DNA of 42,609 nt from Deltaproteobacteria bacterium (GCA_029261775.1 JAJDAR010000177.1:1-42609), one strand, 5' to 3'; shown: positions 1 to 8,559, counted from the first letter of the stretch. Numbers and translations: made by a program. Notes: a model not told the origin generated them from the letters alone.

Positions 1-1053
1 ATCCTCGCCCGCAAGCTGGCCTGGAGTGGCGAGACCCTGCACGTCGTGCCGCCCGGCGAGGATGCGAACGCCCTCGCGCCGCTCTCTCTCGACCTGCTCG
101 ACCCGAGTGACGACCTCGCCAGCGCCTTCACGCGCTTCGGCCTGCAACGTGTCGGCGACCTGCTGCGCCTGCCGGAGCGCGCACTCGTCCAGCGCCTGGG
201 CGCGGGCATCGTGCCCTTCCTCGAGCTCGCTCGCGGTGCGGATCGCGCGCCCCCGCCGTCCGCCGAGATCCCCAGCCACTTCGAGGAGGCCACCGATCTC
301 GAGTTTCCGGTCGGGCAGCTCGAGCCGCTGCTCTTCGTACTGCGCGGCCTGCTCTCGCGCCTGCTCGAACGTCTGCAGTGTCGTGGCCTCGCACTCGGCG
401 ATCTCGAGATCGAGCTCGGCTTCGAGAGCGGCGGGCACGACGCGCGCCGGGTCGGCGTCGCGGCGCCCACCCTCGATCCGCGCCTCGCCTTGCGCCTGGT
501 CGCCCTCTCCTTCGAGTCGAAGCCTCCGAGCGACGCGCCCGCCCACGTGCGCATCGCGACCGCAGGCGCGCCGCTGCGCGGCGATCAGCTCGACTTCTTC
601 CGACCCCCCGGCCCGAGCCCCGCCGTGCTCGACCACACCCTGGCCGAGCTCGGTGCGCTGTGCGGCACCGATCTCGTCGGCGCCCCCGCCGTCGCCGACG
701 ACCATCGGCCCGACCGCTACGAGCTCGCCCCGTTCCGACCCGATCGCGCGCCCCCGGCCGCGGACGCCCCTCCCGCTTCGCCTCCCCTCCCCCATCTCGC
801 CCTGCGCGCCCTGCGCCCTCCCCTGCCCGCCCAGGTCCACGCCCCGAGCGGCCAGCCCCGCCACTTGCGCAGCGCCCTCGCCAACGGCGAGGTCCTCCAC
901 TGCGCCGGCCCCTGGCGCACCACCGGCCGCTGGTGGTCCGAGGACCGCTTCGCCTTCGACCACTACGACGTCCAGACCAGCGACGGCTGGGTCTTCCGCC
1001 TACGCCGCGACCACGTCAAGAACGCCTGGTCCATCGACGCCGTCTACGACTGA
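1..1053 (+). CDS. imuB: ImuB-like Y-family polymerase homologue, 3' part (5' truncated by window edge)
   Basis: The reading frame is open from base 1, so the N-terminal polymerase core is outside the window and about 350 residues remain. What is visible is the little-finger and C-terminal part of an ImuB-type protein. A helix-hairpin-like stretch (GLQRVGDLLRLPERALVQRLG) comes first, then the charged segment containing HRPDRYELAPFRPDRAP. The typical ImuB tail follows, with WWSEDRFAFDHYDV and a final RDHVKNAWSIDAVYD. ImuB is a non-catalytic Y-family protein that docks DnaE2 on the sliding clamp during SOS mutagenesis. dnaE2 lies on the same strand 3.8 kb downstream, which supports the call. Usually lexA/imuA-imuB-dnaE2 are adjacent; here dinB, pepF and a receiver gene intervene. 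Confidence is high for the family and moderate for function in the absence of the N-terminus. Confidence 0.88.
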   Translation: MLARKLAWSGETLHVVPPGEDANALAPLSLDLLDPSDDLASAFTRFGLQRVGDLLRLPERALVQRLGAGIVPFLELARGADRAPPPSAEIPSHFEEATDLEFPVGQLEPLLFVLRGLLSRLLERLQCRGLALGDLEIELGFESGGHDARRVGVAAPTLDPRLALRLVALSFESKPPSDAPAHVRIATAGAPLRGDQLDFFRPPGPSPAVLDHTLAELGALCGTDLVGAPAVADDHRPDRYELAPFRPDRAPPAADAPPASPPLPHLALRALRPPLPAQVHAPSGQPRHLRSALANGEVLHCAGPWRTTGRWWSEDRFAFDHYDVQTSDGWVFRLRRDHVKNAWSIDAVYD

Positions 1054-1078
1054 CCCCAGGAAACGAACGCGCGAGGAA

Positions 1079-1100
1079 GGGGAAGGGGAAGGGGAAGGGG
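1079..1100 (+). other. G-quadruplex motif, four G4 runs with AA loops
   Basis: Four runs of four guanines are separated by exactly two adenines each (runs at 1079-1082, 1085-1088, 1091-1094, 1097-1100). This fits the strictest intramolecular G-quadruplex pattern with short loops. It lies 26 bases after the imuB stop, so an imuB transcript would carry it in its 3' untranslated part. The last G run is also the first four bases of the left arm of the adjacent inverted repeat. Whether it folds or has a role cannot be seen from sequence. Confidence 0.7.
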
Positions 1101-1179
1101 ACGTTCGTTTCATTGTTGCACGACTCCAGGATGCGCCGGATTCGGCGGCTCGCCGTGCAACAATGAAACGAACGTCCCC
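1097..1179. repeat. Perfect 26-bp inverted repeat, REPIN-like or bidirectional terminator
   Basis: The left arm 1097-1122 and right arm 1154-1179 are exact reverse complements (26 of 26), separated by 31 bases. The arms contain the AT-richer core CGTTTCATTGTTGCAC, unlike the surrounding GC-rich sequence. The loop holds a small internal hairpin (GCCG-GATT-CGGC). The left flank is G/A-rich and the right flank C/T-rich, so the stem could extend imperfectly. It sits between the convergent imuB and dinB genes and could terminate both, but there is no clear T tract. The arrangement resembles REPIN-type elements mobilised by RAYT transposases; no transposase is present in the window. Confidence 0.8.
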
Positions 1180-1211
1180 GCTTCTCGTCCCCGCTTCTGT
1201 TCCCGCTTCTC
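1174..1211. repeat. Three tandem C/T-rich 12-13 bp units
   Basis: The unit GTCCCCGCTTCT(C) occurs at 1174-1186 and 1187-1198, and with one change (GTTCCCGCTTCTC) at 1199-1211. The first copy overlaps the end of the right arm of the inverted repeat. Together with the G/A-rich left flank it makes a purine/pyrimidine-asymmetric composite element between imuB and dinB. Confidence 0.7.
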
Positions 1212-1238
1212 ACGCTCTCGTTTCGCTCGGCTGGCCGC

Positions 1239-2474
1239 CTAGTCTTCGCCGCGTTTGATCTGGAGGCTCGGGGCGGCTCGTTCGACGTCGCTCTGGCCGG
1301 CGCGGCGGACGACCTTGGTGCCGTACTTGTCGGTGAGCCGGTCCAGGGCCTGGTTGAGCTTGGCGCGCCGCGCCCGTCCGCTCTGGGCGTGGAACAGCGA
1401 GAGCTGCTCGGGGCGGGAGATCAGGTTGGTCGTCCCGACGCCGATCAGGCGCACGGGCTCCTGCAGGTCGCAGCGGGCAAGCAGCGCCTGGGCCGCCGCG
1501 GCGATCTCGCCACCGTCGTCGGTGGGATCCGCCAGCGTCGCGCGCCGGGTGAGCAGGGGAAAGCCGCGCGGACCGCGTTGCACCCGGCGGGCGAGCTTGA
1601 CCTTGAGCACGACGGTGCGGGCCTTTGCGTCGCTCCGCCGCAGACGCCGGGCGACCGACTCGGCGTGGGTGAGGATGGCGGCCGACAGCGTACCCAGGTC
1701 GGAGACGTCGCTCCCGAAGGTGTTCTCTTCGCTCATCGACACCGCGTCCCGGTACGCCTCCACCTCGCGCACGTCCTGGCCGCGCGCCAGGCGGGCGACC
1801 CGCAGACCCCAGTCGCCGAGCAGGCCCTCGACGTGCTTCCCCTCGGCCACCGCCAGGTCACCGATCGTGCGGATCCCGCCGCGCTCGAGCCGCTCGCGGG
1901 CGACCGGGCCGACGCCCCAGATGCGACCCACCGGCAGGGGATCGAGGAAGGCGCGCATCCCCGCGGGCTCGATCTCCAGCAGCCCGTCCGGCTTGGCGCA
2001 GTCGCTCGCGATCTTGGCGACCATCTTGATCGGCGCGATGCCCACCGAGATGGCCAGACCCGTCTCCTCCCGCACCGTCGCGCGCAGCCGCTCGGCGACG
2101 CCCCGCGCCGGGCCGAGCAGCCGCTCGGTCCCCGTCAGGTCGAGGAAGGCCTCGTCGAGCGAGAGCCCTTCCACGACGGGTGTGAAGCGCCGGAAGATCT
2201 CGAAGATCCGCTTCGACTCCGCCGCGTACACCGACATCCGGCCGCGCAGGAAGATCACGTCGGGGCAGAGTTGCCGGGCCTGCGCGCTCGGCATGGCCGA
2301 GTGGATGCCGAACTTGCGCGCCTCGTAGGACGCCGCGGAGACCACGCCACGATTGCCGGCCCCCCCCACCACGACCGGCTTCCCATGCAGCGAAGGGTCG
2401 TCGCGTTGCTCGATGGACGCGTAGAACGCGTCCATGTCCGCGTGCAGGACCGTCTTGGGGCGGGGGGAGTCCAC
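1239..2474 (-). CDS. dinB: DNA polymerase IV (Y-family translesion polymerase)
   Basis: This is a complete Y-family polymerase of 411 residues from the GTG at 2474, close to the family length. Catalytic carboxylates are in HADMDAFYASIEQ (Asp13) and SLDEAFLD (Asp107, Glu108). The DinB signature VGIAPIKMVAKIASDCAKPDG is followed by the thumb HhH segment WGVGPVARERLERGGIRTIGDL and the little finger. Near the C-terminus EQLSLF matches a sliding-clamp binding motif. The frame stays open to an ATG at 2546, but that start would overlap the divergent pepF ATG at 2545 and add a poorly conserved extension, so I chose the GTG just before the conserved KTVLHADMD. It is convergent with imuB across the inverted-repeat element. 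It extends DNA past lesions at stalled forks. No LexA box was recognised in the 70-bp divergent region with pepF. Confidence 0.95.
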   Translation of the reverse strand: MDSPRPKTVLHADMDAFYASIEQRDDPSLHGKPVVVGGAGNRGVVSAASYEARKFGIHSAMPSAQARQLCPDVIFLRGRMSVYAAESKRIFEIFRRFTPVVEGLSLDEAFLDLTGTERLLGPARGVAERLRATVREETGLAISVGIAPIKMVAKIASDCAKPDGLLEIEPAGMRAFLDPLPVGRIWGVGPVARERLERGGIRTIGDLAVAEGKHVEGLLGDWGLRVARLARGQDVREVEAYRDAVSMSEENTFGSDVSDLGTLSAAILTHAESVARRLRRSDAKARTVVLKVKLARRVQRGPRGFPLLTRRATLADPTDDGGEIAAAAQALLARCDLQEPVRLIGVGTTNLISRPEQLSLFHAQSGRARRAKLNQALDRLTDKYGTKVVRRAGQSDVERAAPSLQIKRGED

Positions 2475-2544
2475 CCGCCGAGCATACGCCCGGGCGCGGC
2501 CCTCCGGGAGCGCTCCCAGACCGCAACGGATACGTTCCGCCGCC

Positions 2545-4413
2545 ATGAGCGAAGCGACCGAGACCCCCGAAGCCTCCGGAACCGGCCCCGCGGCCGGCGT
2601 CCGCTGGGACCTCCAACACCTCTACCCCGAGCCCGCCGCCGAGGGGCTCGAAGCGGACCTCGACGCGGCCCTGGCGGCCGCCAAGCGCTTCGCCAAGCGC
2701 TACCGGGGCAAGATCGCCGGCCTGGACGCCAAGGCGCTCGCCCGGGCGATCGACGCCTACGAGAAGCTCCAGGAGCCGGTCGGCCGCGCCGCTTCGTACG
2801 CGCAGCTGCAGTTCGCGGCGGACACGGCGACCCCGGCCCACGGCGCGCTGCTGCAGCACGTCCAGGAGCGGGGCACCGAGATCCGCCAGCAGCTGCTCTT
2901 CTTCGAGCTCGAGTGGGTGGCCGTCGACGAGAAGAGCGCCAAGGCCCTGCTCGCGGCCCCTGCGCTCGCCAAGCGCGCCCACCTGCTTCGCTCGATGCGC
3001 CGCTATCAGCCCCACGTGCTCTCCGAGCCCGAGGAGCGCATTCTCGAGGAGACGGCCAACACCGGCGATCGCGCCTGGGGGCGGCTCTTCGACGAGATCC
3101 TGTCGGCCGCGCGATTCGAGGTCCAGCTGCCGAACGGTCCCAAGGAGCTCTCGGAGGAGGAGGTGCTGTCGCTCCTCTACGACCCGGATCGGGACAAGCG
3201 CAAGGCCGCCGCGCGCGGGCTCACCCAGGGCCTGCAGAGCCAGTCTCACGTGCTCGCCTTCATCTTCAACACCCTCGTGCAGGACAAGGCGACCCATGAT
3301 CGCCTGCGCAGCTATCCGGACCCGATGCAATCGCGCAATCTCGCGAACGAGATCGAGGGCCCCGCCGTTCGCGCCCTGCTCGACGCCTGCGAGTCGGGCT
3401 ACCCGATGGTGCAACGCTACTACCGCCTGAAGGGTCAGCTGCTCGGCCTCGACACACTCTACGACTACGACCGCTACGCGCCGATCGGCGAGGTCCGGAG
3501 CGAGCGCAGCTTCGACGAGGCGCGACGCATCGTGCTCGAGGCCTACGCCGACTTCTCGCCCGAGATGGCAGAGGTCGCGCGGCGCTTCTTCGACGAGGGC
3601 TGGATCGACGCCGAGCTGCGCGAGGGCAAGCGCGGCGGCGCCTTCTCCGCCTCCACGGTGCCCTCCGCCCATCCCTACGTGCTGCTCAACTACACCGGCA
3701 ACCTGCGCGACGTGATGACCGTCGCCCACGAGCTCGGCCACGGCGTCCATCAGTACCTGGCCCGCGAGCGCGGCCTGTTCGAGCAGAGCACGCCGCTCAC
3801 GACCGCGGAGACGGCGAGCGTCTTCGGCGAGATGCTCGTCTTCCGCCGGTTGCTCTCGGAGGAGAGCGACCCCAAGGTCCGGCTCGCGCTGCTGTGCGGA
3901 AAGCTCGAGGACGCCTTCGCCACGGTCTTCCGGCAGGTCGTGATGACCCGCTTCGAGGAGGCGCTCCACCGGGCGCGCCGCGAAGAGGGCGAGCTGCCGA
4001 TCCCCCGCATCCACGAGCTCTGGCTCGATGCCAACCGCCCGATGCTCGGTGATGCGGTACAGCTCACCGACGACTATGCCTGGTGGTGGCTGTACATCCC
4101 CCACTTCGTGCACTCGCCCTTCTACTGCTACGCCTACGCGTTCGGAGAGCTGCTGGTGCTCGCTCTGGTGCGCCGTTACGACGAGGAGGGCGAGGCCTTC
4201 GTTCCGCGCTATCTCGAGCTGCTGCGTGCCGGGGGCTCCGCCTCTCCGCCGGAGCTGCTCGAGCGTGTCGGCCTCGACATCGGCGACCCGTCCTTCTGGC
4301 AGGGCGGCCTGACCCTGCTCTCCGAGATGGTCGACGAAGCCTGCGCCCTGGCCGACGAGCTCGGTGTCGCCGATCCGGCCCTGGCCGAGGAACGCGCCGC
4401 CGCAGACGGCTAG
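2545..4413 (+). CDS. pepF: M3-family oligoendopeptidase F-type metallopeptidase
   Basis: The product is a 622-residue cytoplasmic peptidase without a signal peptide. The zinc site is clear: HELGHGVHQ places His395, Glu396 and His399, with the third ligand Glu422 in TTAETASVFGE. This is the HExxH...E arrangement of peptidase family M3. The N-terminal half (WDLQHLYPEP, helical oligoendopeptidase F-type domain) and the C-terminal FVHSPFYCYAYAFGELLVLAL segment match the PepF/M3B branch. These enzymes cleave short peptides, often in turnover of imported or signal peptides. It starts at the ATG at 2545, divergent from dinB by 70 bp, and converges on the receiver gene 24 bases downstream. Nothing links it functionally to the polymerases around it. 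Confidence 0.93.
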   Translation: MSEATETPEASGTGPAAGVRWDLQHLYPEPAAEGLEADLDAALAAAKRFAKRYRGKIAGLDAKALARAIDAYEKLQEPVGRAASYAQLQFAADTATPAHGALLQHVQERGTEIRQQLLFFELEWVAVDEKSAKALLAAPALAKRAHLLRSMRRYQPHVLSEPEERILEETANTGDRAWGRLFDEILSAARFEVQLPNGPKELSEEEVLSLLYDPDRDKRKAAARGLTQGLQSQSHVLAFIFNTLVQDKATHDRLRSYPDPMQSRNLANEIEGPAVRALLDACESGYPMVQRYYRLKGQLLGLDTLYDYDRYAPIGEVRSERSFDEARRIVLEAYADFSPEMAEVARRFFDEGWIDAELREGKRGGAFSASTVPSAHPYVLLNYTGNLRDVMTVAHELGHGVHQYLARERGLFEQSTPLTTAETASVFGEMLVFRRLLSEESDPKVRLALLCGKLEDAFATVFRQVVMTRFEEALHRARREEGELPIPRIHELWLDANRPMLGDAVQLTDDYAWWWLYIPHFVHSPFYCYAYAFGELLVLALVRRYDEEGEAFVPRYLELLRAGGSASPPELLERVGLDIGDPSFWQGGLTLLSEMVDEACALADELGVADPALAEERAAADG

Positions 4414-4437
4414 CCGCGCCGCCCGCGCAGTCGGAGA

Positions 4438-4812
4438 TCAGCAGGCTCCGGCGCTCGCCGCGGCCTCGAGCAGCGCCTGCGGCCCGAAGGGCTTCGCCAG
4501 GTAGACGCCGCCCACGGAGTCGAGCAGGACCTTCTGGGCCGTTTCGAGGGGTCGCCCGCTCACCAGCACGACGGCCGGCCGTGGATCGCGGGCGGCCAGG
4601 GCGCGCAACAGCGGGAGACAGCCCTCGGGCGCGATGCCAGCGTCGACGAAGGCCACCTGGTAGGCGCCGCCCTCGATGGCCTCCAGCCCGGCCTTGCCGT
4701 CGGCTTCGATCGCGACGTCCCAGCGTTCCTTCTCGAGGATCCGGGCGACGAGCTTCTGGACCACGGGCTCGTCGTCGATGACCAGGGCGCGTCGAGACAC
4801 GCCCTGGAGCAT
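4438..4812 (-). CDS. Stand-alone response-regulator receiver protein
   Basis: This 124-residue protein consists of one CheY-like receiver domain and no output domain. The acidic pocket (Asp13, Asp14 in LVIDDEP), the phospho-acceptor Asp57 (AFVDAG), the VLVSG strand and Lys in LAKPFG are all present. After Asp57 the usual M/LP turn is replaced by AGIAPEG, so the loop around the phosphorylation site is unusual. Such proteins signal through protein contacts or act as phosphate sinks; no cognate kinase is adjacent. The start ATG at 4812 is 53 bases from the divergent dnaE2 start, and the gene converges on pepF. GTG at 4800 (residue 5) is an alternative start. Confidence 0.88.
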   Translation of the reverse strand: MLQGVSRRALVIDDEPVVQKLVARILEKERWDVAIEADGKAGLEAIEGGAYQVAFVDAGIAPEGCLPLLRALAARDPRPAVVLVSGRPLETAQKVLLDSVGGVYLAKPFGPQALLEAAASAGAC

Positions 4813-4865
4813 GGCTCAGCCCGGGATTGACGAAGGCGAAGAAAGAGCGAAAACTGGGAGGTCTC

Positions 4866-7800
4866 GTGACGACCCCCTACGTCGAGCTCCGCAGCCGCAG
4901 CGCCTTCTCCTTCCTCGAAGGCGCCTCCAATCCCGAGGACCTCGTCGACGAAGCGGCCCGGCTCGGCCACGAAGTCATCGCCCTCGCCGATCGGGACGGG
5001 CTCTACGGCGCCCCCCGCTTCCACGCCGCCGCAGCCCGGCGGGGCCTGCGCGCCATCGTCGGCACCGAGCTCTCCCAGGCCGCCGGCGGCCCGCTCGTGC
5101 TGCTGGCCGAGAACCGGAAGGGCTATCGCAACCTGGCCCGGCTGCTCACCGTGGCCCAGGGCAACGCGCCCAAGGGCGAAGCGCGCGTCGGCTTCGACGA
5201 GCTCGAGGAGCACGCGGGCGGGCTCACCGCATTGGTCGCGGCCGGGGGCTCCCTCAGCCGTGCGCGGCTCGACCGGCTGGCGGGCATCTACGGCGCGGGC
5301 CACACGGCCCTGGGCGTCGCCCGCGCCATGGACCGGGGAATGGAGGGGGAGAACCGCTTCGCCGTGGCCCTGGCCGAGGCCACGCGCTGGCCCGTGGTCG
5401 CCTGGGGAGACGTGCGGGTCGCCCGACCCGAGGGCCGGCGGCTGCTCGACGCCTTCACCTGCCTCTTCCACAAGACCCAGCTCGATCGCGCCGGCCGGCT
5501 GCTGCTGCCGAACGGCGAGCGCACCCTGCGCCCGCCCGACGAGATGGCGCGACGCTTCGCCGATCGCCCCGCCTGGCTGCACGCAGGCCGCGAGATCTCC
5601 GAGCGCTGCGCCTTCACCTTCGAGGATCTCGGCTATCGCTTCCCCACCTACCCCGTACCCGCAGGCGAGAGCCAGGACTCGTGGCTGCGCAAGCTCACCT
5701 TCGAAGGTGCGCGCGAGCGCTACGGCCATCCGCTGTCGGCTCGCGCGCGCAGCCAGATCGAGCACGAGCTCGCCGTGATCGCCAAGCTCGAGCTCGCCGG
5801 CTACTTCCTGATCGTCTGGGACATCGCGCGCTTCGCCCGCGAGCGCGACATCCTCTGCCAGGGCCGCGGCTCCGCCGCCAACAGCGCCGTCTGCTACGCG
5901 CTGGCGATCACCGCCGTCGATCCGGTCGGCATGGAGCTGCTCTTCGAGCGCTTCCTCTCCGAGGAGCGCGGCGAGTGGCCGGACATCGACCTCGACCTGC
6001 CCTCGGGCGATCAGCGCGAGGAGACGATCCAGTACGTCTACGAGAAGTACGGACCCCACGGCGTCGGCATGACGGCGACCGTGATCTCCTACCGCACCCG
6101 CTCGGCCTTCCGCGAGATCGGCAAGGTGCTCGGGATGGAGCCCGACTTCCTCGATCGGCTGTCCAAGAAGCTGCGCCAGTTCCGCTTTCGCGAGGACCTC
6201 GACGACACCCGCGGCATGCTGCGCGAGGCCGGCGTCGATCCGCGCTCACCACGCGTGGCGCTGCTGCTCGAGCTGGCCGAGCAGATGCAGGGGCTGCCGC
6301 GGCACCTGGGCCAGCACACCGGCGGGCTGGTCATCGCGCAGGGCCGGCTGGACGAGGTGGTGCCCATCGAGCCCGCTGCGATGCCGGGCCGACGGGTGGT
6401 GCAGTGGGACAAGGACGACTGCGCCGACCTCGGCATCATCAAGATCGACCTGCTGGGTCTCGGCATGCTCGACGCGCTCGAGAAGACGATCCCCTTGATC
6501 CGCGAGCACGAGGGTGTCGAGATCGATCTCGCCCACCTGCCGGCCGACGATCCCACGACCTACGCCATGATCCAGAAGGCCGACACGGTCGGGGTCTTCC
6601 AGATCGAGAGCCGCGCGCAGATGGCGACCCTGCCGCGCATGAAGCCGGCCAACTTCTACGACCTGGTGGTCGAGATCGCGATCATCCGACCGGGGCCGAT
6701 CGTCGGACAGATGGTGCACCCGTACCTCAATCGCCGCGCCGGTCGCGAGCCCGTCGAGTATCCGCATCCCTCCCTCGAGCCCATCCTGAAGCGCACCCTC
6801 GGTGTGCCGATCTTCCAGGAGCAGCTGCTGCGACTCGCCATGGAGGCCGCGGGCTTCAGCGGGGGCGAGGCCGAGGAGCTGCGCCGCGCGATGGGCTTCA
6901 AGCGCTCGGTCGAGCGCATGACCCAGATCGAGGATCGCCTGCGCAGCGGCATGGCCGCGCGCGGCATCACGGGCGAGGCCCAGGAGCAGATCGTCCGCGG
7001 CATCACCTCCTTCGCCCTGTACGGGTTCCCCGAGTCGCACTCGGCCTCCTTCGCGCTGATCGCCTACGCCTCGGCCTACCTGCGCGCCCACCACCCCGCG
7101 GCCTTCCTGGCGGGCATGCTGAATGCCTGGCCGCTCGGCTTCTACAACCCCGCGACGTTGGTGAAGGACGCCCAGCGTCACGGGGTCGAGATCCTGCCCG
7201 TCGACGTGTCTCACTCCGACTGGCCCTGCACGCTGCGCACGGAGACGGGAGAGGACGGCCAGCGCAGCCGCCCCGCCGTGCGGATCGGCCTGCGCTTCGT
7301 CTCGGGGCTCGCCAAGGAGACCGGCGAGCAGATCGCAGCCGAGCGCCGGCGCGCGCCCTTCGCGAGCCTGGCCGACTTCGCGCAGCGCATCGCACCCAGG
7401 CGCAACGAGATCGACTCCCTCGCCGAGGCCGGCACCCTCGCCTCCATCGACCCCGCCGCCCGCACCCGGCGCTCGGCCCTCTGGCAGGTCTCCGCTCTCG
7501 AGCGCGATCCGCGCTCGCTGTTCGCGGGCAAGCCACCGCCGGGCAGCGACGCCCCCTCCCCGTTGGCGGAGCTCACCCCGCTCGAGACCACCCTCGCCGA
7601 CTACCGGACGACCGGCATCACCACCGGCCCCCATGTCATGCAGCACCTTCGCGCCGGGCTCGCCGCGCGGGGCGTGCTCCCGGCGGCCGCCCTGCGCGAG
7701 CTGCCGAACGGCCGCTTCGTGCGCACGGCGGGCCACGTGATCGTCCGCCAGCGCCCCGGCTCGGCCAAGGGCTTCTGCTTCTTGACCCTCGAGGACGAGA

Positions 7801-8024
7801 CCGGTACTTCGAATGCCGTGCTCACGCCGAAGGAGTTCGAGCGCCTGCGCATCCCCCTGCACGCGTCGCCGATCCTCGAGGTGGCGGGCACCGTGCAGAA
7901 CGTGGACGGCGTGATCCACGTGAAGGTGGGCCGCGTGTTCCCGCTGGAGCTCGAGGCCGAGACCGAGGTGAAGGCACCGAAGCGCCCGGGACGCGGAGGC
8001 TACGGATCCCACGACTACCACTAG
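4866..8024 (+). CDS. dnaE2: Error-prone DNA polymerase DnaE2 (C-family)
   Basis: This is a 1,052-residue C-family polymerase alpha subunit of the DnaE2 type. An N-terminal PHP domain begins YVELRSRSAFSFLEGAS, the start characteristic of DnaE2. The palm carries PDIDLDLP (Asp373, Asp375), and a third aspartate, Asp528, lies in IIKIDLLGLG. Helix-hairpin-helix and OB-fold segments end the protein (LTLEDETGTSNAVLTPKEFERL). I chose GTG 4866 because GGGAGG at 4856-4861 sits just upstream; the frame also allows a TTG at 4827. DnaE2 works with ImuB and ImuA' in SOS-induced mutagenic translesion synthesis. imuB is on the same strand but separated from it by dinB, pepF and the receiver gene. No convincing SOS operator was found in the short 5' region, so damage inducibility is not shown by the sequence. 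Confidence 0.95.
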   Translation: MTTPYVELRSRSAFSFLEGASNPEDLVDEAARLGHEVIALADRDGLYGAPRFHAAAARRGLRAIVGTELSQAAGGPLVLLAENRKGYRNLARLLTVAQGNAPKGEARVGFDELEEHAGGLTALVAAGGSLSRARLDRLAGIYGAGHTALGVARAMDRGMEGENRFAVALAEATRWPVVAWGDVRVARPEGRRLLDAFTCLFHKTQLDRAGRLLLPNGERTLRPPDEMARRFADRPAWLHAGREISERCAFTFEDLGYRFPTYPVPAGESQDSWLRKLTFEGARERYGHPLSARARSQIEHELAVIAKLELAGYFLIVWDIARFARERDILCQGRGSAANSAVCYALAITAVDPVGMELLFERFLSEERGEWPDIDLDLPSGDQREETIQYVYEKYGPHGVGMTATVISYRTRSAFREIGKVLGMEPDFLDRLSKKLRQFRFREDLDDTRGMLREAGVDPRSPRVALLLELAEQMQGLPRHLGQHTGGLVIAQGRLDEVVPIEPAAMPGRRVVQWDKDDCADLGIIKIDLLGLGMLDALEKTIPLIREHEGVEIDLAHLPADDPTTYAMIQKADTVGVFQIESRAQMATLPRMKPANFYDLVVEIAIIRPGPIVGQMVHPYLNRRAGREPVEYPHPSLEPILKRTLGVPIFQEQLLRLAMEAAGFSGGEAEELRRAMGFKRSVERMTQIEDRLRSGMAARGITGEAQEQIVRGITSFALYGFPESHSASFALIAYASAYLRAHHPAAFLAGMLNAWPLGFYNPATLVKDAQRHGVEILPVDVSHSDWPCTLRTETGEDGQRSRPAVRIGLRFVSGLAKETGEQIAAERRRAPFASLADFAQRIAPRRNEIDSLAEAGTLASIDPAARTRRSALWQVSALERDPRSLFAGKPPPGSDAPSPLAELTPLETTLADYRTTGITTGPHVMQHLRAGLAARGVLPAAALRELPNGRFVRTAGHVIVRQRPGSAKGFCFLTLEDETGTSNAVLTPKEFERLRIPLHASPILEVAGTVQNVDGVIHVKVGRVFPLELEAETEVKAPKRPGRGGYGSHDYH

Positions 8025-8121
8025 GAGCGCCGGGCGGCCGGCATCGGCGACGTCGGTCCCTCCGAGGAACGATGGGCCGCCCTCCCGCGAGCCACGTCCC
8101 TCCCGGGCCTCCAGAACTGCG

Positions 8122-8141
8122 CGGGCCGCGGGTCCGGCCCG
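8122..8141. terminator. GC-rich hairpin between dnaE2 and the convergent small membrane gene
   Basis: A 7-bp perfect stem (8122-8128 with 8135-8141) encloses a 6-base loop. It lies in the 121-bp gap between convergent genes, just before the end of the minus-strand gene. There is no T run on either strand, so intrinsic termination is only possible, not shown. Confidence 0.35.
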
Positions 8142-8145
8142 GCCG

Positions 8146-8448
8146 CTAGTGCGCCGCCAGCTCCTGCCCGCCCGTCGGCGGCCGCAACAGCTTCCACAGG
8201 CTCACCCCGAGCCCCATGCCGAAGACCACGCTGAGGAAGCCGAACCCGATCCGCCCCACCCAACTCTCGGCCCCTTGGAGGCCGGAAACGAACAGGCAGA
8301 GCAGCGACAGGTACATGGCGCAGGTCGCCAGCCGGGCCAGGCCCGCTCGCAGCCCGCCGGGGGAGAGGAAGGACAGCACGAGCCAGCTCGACACCAGGAC
8401 GGCGACCGATCCCCAGCCGATCACGAAGAGCAGGTTGCTGTCGATCAT
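8146..8448 (-). CDS. Small three-helix membrane protein of unknown function
   Basis: The predicted product has 100 residues. It starts at the ATG at 8448, with GGGAGG four bases upstream on the minus strand. Three hydrophobic segments are visible: about residues 6-28 (LFVIGWGSVAVLVSSWLVL), 38-57 and 66-86. Short charged loops separate them, and the tail RPPTGGQELAAH is polar. I do not recognise a family. It is divergent from the malic enzyme gene, sharing 111 bp, and convergent with dnaE2. The good ribosome-binding site and membrane pattern support a real gene. No role can be inferred from its neighbours. Confidence 0.72.
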   Translation of the reverse strand: MIDSNLLFVIGWGSVAVLVSSWLVLSFLSPGGLRAGLARLATCAMYLSLLCLFVSGLQGAESWVGRIGFGFLSVVFGMGLGVSLWKLLRPPTGGQELAAH

Positions 8449-8478
8449 CGATCCTCCCGGCGCGACGCTGCCGCTGAC

Positions 8479-8494
8479 GGATCGGTACCAATCC
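8479..8494. promoter_or_regulatory. Imperfect 16-bp palindrome in divergent promoter region
   Basis: GGATCGGTACCAATCC is a palindrome except for one mismatched pair and lies midway between the divergent membrane-protein and malic-enzyme starts. Its position and symmetry are those of a dimeric repressor site. A TTATCC hexamer at 8531-8536 could be a -10 element for the plus-strand gene. Neither is more than a candidate. Confidence 0.3.
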
Positions 8495-8559
8495 GGACCG
8501 GCGCGTGCCAGGACACGCTCCGAGCGACCGTTATCCTCGGGTCCCAGCCGAGGAGAGCC

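Noticed and set aside
1097-1179. Insertion-sequence end at the perfect inverted repeat
   Set aside because: There is no transposase and no target duplication, and only 31 bases lie between the arms, so it is not an IS element on its own.
1858-4113. 751-codon antisense frame across pepF and dinB
   Set aside because: It shows no family features and is explained by high third-position GC in the real genes.
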